This document shows positions 3,845-5,738 of a DNA stretch of 5,738 nucleotides, in pieces. Position numbers and translations under genes: made by a program. Numbering within the stretch: the stretch's first letter is position 1; every line of letters starts with the position of its first letter. Origin of the DNA: UBA10002 sp964373775 (GTDB lineage: Bacteria > Patescibacteriota > Minisyncoccia > Phycocordibacterales > UBA10002); NCBI GenBank assembly GCA_964373775.1, contig CAYJWA010000045.1:1-5738 (forward strand). The letters are read 5' to 3'. The notes under the pieces are model-generated. The model did not search any database. It was not told where the DNA came from and saw only the letters and a list, made by a program, of their open reading frames with translations.

Positions 3845-5545
3845 TCAACGAAATAGAAACCGTTCCCGCGGAATCTCGCGCGTTTTGATAATCTCTTCAT
3901 TCTTCTTTGTTCGGCGCAAAAACACCAGCACTCTGTCATCAACATACACGGGTGCCCATTCCGGGTCCGTAATCCGCGAGACCAAAAATTTCTGTCCCCA
4001 CGGCGTCGCGTCGCGATAAGAAAAAGCAATGGCGTTAAAGTTATTCCGCGCCAGTTCCTTTTTCCAGACCGCGTCATCTTCCTGCATAGGAATATATTCT
4101 TCCTGAAAGAAACTCGCGGGGTATGCCTCGGGACGATTATCCACAAAGACCTTCTCGCGCGGAAAGAGATAGAAAATAAGATAGCCACCAATGTCGTAAT
4201 TGTTAAAAATCGGTCCTTGAATCTTCTGCTCCTTGAGAAACAAGGCGGGCGCATCGTTGCCCGCCTCAAGCCCGAAGCCAAAGCCGCGCCAATACGGGAA
4301 ATAGCGGGGTAGCGCAAACGCAATTGAGAGGAGAAATACCGCAACCGCGCACCCTGCCGCCGTTCTTGCAAGGCGCTTGCCAACGGATGCGGCAGGAAAG
4401 AGCGCTGCGACATTCCCCGCAAGAATCGGGATAAGAAAGAGGCCAAAGAGCGCGAAGTTGCGCACCGCAAAAATTGCAAGGGTGCTCATACCCGCAGCGA
4501 TGAAAAAATCAGCGAGGCGAAAAGCCGCACGATTTCTCACCAGCACCAATGCATACGAAAACGCCAACAGCAAAAGCGCAATCTGGAAAATGACAAAGTT
4601 CGGGTTCGCCATGCCGAGCCGCTCAAGAAACCAGACCGACTGATTCTCCGCAAGCCGATAGCCGAAATTCTGAAAAAAAGTCAGCACATCCGTTACCGCG
4701 CGGTACCCGAATGGATTAACAAGCGTCGCGCCCGTCGTCATCAAAAAAAGAATACAGAATGTTTTCAACTGCTTTTTCGCAGAGACCTCACCTTCCGCAA
4801 CAGTACGATATATCGTACTATTTCCAGTGGTATATCGTAAAAGCGCGACAAGCAAAAACGCGCCGACGAGAAGGGGGCCAAGCAAAAAGTAAATATGCGT
4901 ATTGACCCATGCGATTTCAATGAGGGGCAAGGCCCACAGCCAAACTCCCGCGGTTAGCGAATACTTACGGCCGTAAGTATTCGCTAACGGATGCCCCGTT
5001 GTTTCTCGGTAACGGCAGAGAATCAGAAAAAACAGACCGGCAAAAAGATAGCTGAATACCTCGGGACGGATTTCCGTGCGCTCACCAAGAAGCGGGATTG
5101 CAACAAGCGTAATAAAGCCGATAATGCCCCAGTTTGCGTAGAGCCGCGCAGTGGCAAGAAATGCGGCGAGAGCGGCGAGCGAGAGCAAAATAAAAAAGAG
5201 ATGCACCCCGACAAAACCGGACGCCTTCCAAACCCAGTAAAACAACAACCCGCTCCCCCAGTGGTGGTTAACAACCGGAAAATCAGGATGCGTGTAGGAA
5301 TAGATATTTTGAGAGAGAAGGGACGAATCCGAGAGAAGCAGTTCTCCGTTTTTAATATGCCGCCCCAAGTCCGCTGTGGTGAGGTCAATCTTGTGCGCGA
5401 GAAAATAACCGTAGAGCAGAAAAAGCGACCCGACAAGAATAATGACGGGAATGTTCCGAAAAAACTTCTCCGCGAGCGGGTGATTCATCCACGCCGGGTC
5501 CCGCGTCAGCCGCTTCTCCAAACCGAACTTACCGCCGCCTTCCAT
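3845..5545 (-). CDS. Polytopic GT-C-like membrane protein, putative lipid-sugar-dependent transferase
   Basis: A 566-residue protein with about ten or more hydrophobic helices and a soluble C-terminal part. The first helix (about 32-51) is followed by an extracytoplasmic loop with TADLGRHIKNGE (57-68), NIYSYTHPDFPVVNHHWGSG (80-99) and further helices. An acidic residue after helix 1 (D59) and a conserved HHW are typical of GT-C transferases that use polyprenyl-phosphate sugars. The C-terminal domain has GPIFNNYDIGGYL (444-456) and VFVDNRPEAYP (466-476), as in related predicted membrane glycosyltransferases. The reading frame is open upstream into the tRNA, which cannot be coding, so the ATG at 5545, next to an extended -10, is preferred; M20 (5488) is an alternative. 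Residues 187-197 and 243-248 are encoded by palindromes in hydrophilic loops. The GT2 gene follows after 6 bp and may supply the lipid-linked sugar. No exact family name is claimed. Confidence 0.8.
   Translation of the reverse strand: MEGGGKFGLEKRLTRDPAWMNHPLAEKFFRNIPVIILVGSLFLLYGYFLAHKIDLTTADLGRHIKNGELLLSDSSLLSQNIYSYTHPDFPVVNHHWGSGLLFYWVWKASGFVGVHLFFILLSLAALAAFLATARLYANWGIIGFITLVAIPLLGERTEIRPEVFSYLFAGLFFLILCRYRETTGHPLANTYGRKYSLTAGVWLWALPLIEIAWVNTHIYFLLGPLLVGAFLLVALLRYTTGNSTIYRTVAEGEVSAKKQLKTFCILFLMTTGATLVNPFGYRAVTDVLTFFQNFGYRLAENQSVWFLERLGMANPNFVIFQIALLLLAFSYALVLVRNRAAFRLADFFIAAGMSTLAIFAVRNFALFGLFLIPILAGNVAALFPAASVGKRLARTAAGCAVAVFLLSIAFALPRYFPYWRGFGFGLEAGNDAPALFLKEQKIQGPIFNNYDIGGYLIFYLFPREKVFVDNRPEAYPASFFQEEYIPMQEDDAVWKKELARNNFNAIAFSYRDATPWGQKFLVSRITDPEWAPVYVDDRVLVFLRRTKKNEEIIKTREIPRERFLFR
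4802..4839. repeat. Palindrome and 36-bp inverted-repeat element inside the GT-C gene
   Basis: AGTACGATATATCGTACT (4802-4819) is a perfect 18-bp palindrome. It coincides exactly with six codons, encoding STIYRT (residues 243-248). A second copy of TATATCGTA (4831-4839, repeating 4809-4817) makes 4804-4839 a 36-bp unit with 9-bp inverted ends. It lies in a polar loop between membrane helices. Confidence 0.7.
4953..4988. repeat. Perfect 36-bp palindrome inside the GT-C gene
   Basis: The arm GTTAGCGAATACTTACGG (4953-4970) is followed directly by its exact reverse complement (4971-4988), with no spacer and no mismatch. It encodes the loop residues LANTYGRKYSL (187-197) without disturbing the frame. 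The loop separates two hydrophobic segments. Its 36-bp length equals 12 codons. Confidence 0.95.
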
Positions 5546-5551
5546 GCGGGT

Positions 5552-5560
5552 ATTGTAGCA
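5552..5560 (-). promoter_or_regulatory. Extended -10 promoter for the GT-C/GT2 genes
   Basis: The minus strand reads TGCTACAAT, a TGn extension followed by TACAAT (five of six matches to TATAAT). It ends 6 bases before the ATG at 5545, so predicted initiation falls on or next to the start codon and the message would be leaderless. No -35 box is visible at 17 bp (CAAAAG), which is usual for extended -10 promoters. Confidence 0.5.
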
Positions 5561-5563
5561 CGG

Positions 5564-5585
5564 AAAAAGTCCGCCTTTTGGACCT
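5564..5585 (-). terminator. Possible weak intrinsic terminator after the tRNA gene
   Basis: On the minus strand AGGTCC and GGACTT can form a 6-bp stem (one G-U pair) around AAAAGGC. The run TTTTT (plus-strand A5 at 5564-5568) overlaps the stem base and follows it. The stem is short, so strength is doubtful. Its position between the tRNA and the GT-C promoter makes sense for ending the tRNA transcript. Confidence 0.35.
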
Positions 5586-5622
5586 AGGCGGAGTCGAGCC
5601 GCCTGAGTCAAGACTTCGGCGG
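5586..5622. repeat. Two overlapping alternative hairpins downstream of the tRNA
   Basis: AGGCGG (5586-5591) pairs with CCGCCT (5599-5604). The same CCGCC (5599-5603) can instead pair with GGCGG (5618-5622), extended by AGT/ACT (5606-5608, 5613-5615) around the loop CAAG. The two structures exclude each other. This could be an alternative-structure switch, or a GC-rich palindromic repeat unit. Confidence 0.55.
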
Positions 5623-5636
5623 GCAGGGAATCGGCA

Positions 5637-5648
5637 ACCCCCACATTG
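5637..5648. repeat. 12-bp duplicate of the tRNA-Ala 3' half
   Basis: ACCCCCACATTG occurs here and again inside the tRNA at 5690-5701, where it covers the anticodon 3' side and variable loop. Similarity continues imperfectly for a few bases towards lower coordinates. The copy lies 16 bp beyond the tRNA 3' end. It may be a remnant of a partial tRNA duplication or of an integration event at the tRNA. Confidence 0.55.
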
Positions 5649-5663
5649 TCTTGAAAACAAAGG

Positions 5664-5736
5664 TGGACCGTGCGAGATTCGAACTCGCTACCCCCACATT
5701 GCAAATGTGGTGCTCTACCAATTGAGCTAACGGCCC
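5664..5736 (-). tRNA. tRNA-Ala (anticodon UGC)
   Basis: A 73-nt cloverleaf folds cleanly: acceptor GGGCCGT/ACGGTCC, D arm GCTC-AATTGGTA-GAGC, anticodon arm CCACA-TTTGCAA-TGTGG, variable loop GGGTA, T arm GCGAG-TTCGAAT-CTCGC and discriminator A. The anticodon is TGC (5703-5701), reading GCA codons as alanine. The acceptor stem has a G3-U70 pair, the known identity determinant for alanyl-tRNA synthetase, which independently supports the call. The gene is followed by CCT, so the CCA tail is not fully encoded and must be completed by the CCA-adding enzyme. Confidence 0.97.
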
Positions 5737-5738
5737 AC

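Noticed and set aside
4363..4382. Small inverted repeat GCAAG-GCG-CTTGC in the GT-C gene
   Set aside because: Five-base arms are expected by chance in a coding region of this length.
3763..4479. 238-codon minus-strand open frame inside the GT-C gene
   Set aside because: It is an Arg/Ser/Leu-rich out-of-frame reading of a clearly supported coding region.
4991..5587. 198-codon plus-strand open frame
   Set aside because: It is antisense to the GT-C gene and Lys/Arg-rich without motifs.
5546..5704. N-terminal extension of the GT-C frame up to an ATG at 5704
   Set aside because: It would run through most of the tRNA gene and the spacer hairpins. The protein segment is not membrane-like or conserved in character, and a promoter-like -10 lies inside it.

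Overview
The window carries one tRNA gene and seven protein-coding genes. All are on the minus strand, so transcription runs from high to low coordinates. Base composition is moderate, genes are closely packed, no start codon has a recognisable Shine-Dalgarno motif, and the gene mix is a stand-alone CofE-like ligase, a short DHFR/RibD-like reductase, a bPH2 membrane protein and GT2/GT-C glycosyltransferases. Together these suggest an uncultivated Patescibacteria/CPR bacterium (Parcubacteria-like). That assignment is an inference from style and families; no marker gene is present.

Layout in transcription order: tRNA-Ala(UGC) (5736-5664). A 118-bp spacer with a partial copy of the tRNA 3' half, a double hairpin, a weak terminator and an extended -10 box. 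A 566-residue polytopic GT-C-like membrane protein (5545-3845). Six bases later, a GT2 glycosyltransferase of the DPM synthase type (3838-3146). An 89-bp spacer with an inverted repeat. A two-helix membrane protein of 79 residues (3056-2817). A 65-bp spacer with a heptamer tandem repeat. A bPH2-domain membrane protein (2751-2221). A 154-bp spacer with an 80-bp hairpin element that abuts the next start codon. A CofE-like ligase (2066-1257), overlapping a DHFR/RibD-C family reductase (1357-641). A spacer with a near-perfect 28-bp palindrome. Finally a YhhQ/VUT-type queuosine-precursor transporter (587-1), cut by the window edge.

Two functional themes can be inferred. The GT2 and GT-C proteins look like a lipid-linked sugar pathway: the GT2 would make a polyprenyl-phosphate sugar on the cytoplasmic face and the GT-C would transfer it on the outer face. 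The CofE-like ligase, the reductase and the transporter look like a cofactor or modified-nucleoside group, although the true substrates of the ligase and reductase cannot be read from sequence.

The most striking feature is how many short palindromic elements have entered this compact region, including its reading frames. A 122-bp element with 12-bp terminal inverted repeats (13 bp counting the flanking A/T pair), flanked by a TAAA duplication, sits inside the reductase gene and adds exactly 42 codons without breaking the frame. A perfect 36-bp palindrome and a second 36-bp inverted-repeat element lie in frame in hydrophilic loops of the GT-C protein. Another palindrome lies where the ligase and reductase genes overlap. 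Several more occupy the spacers. This looks like a genome in which small non-autonomous palindromic repeats spread and are tolerated in protein loops.
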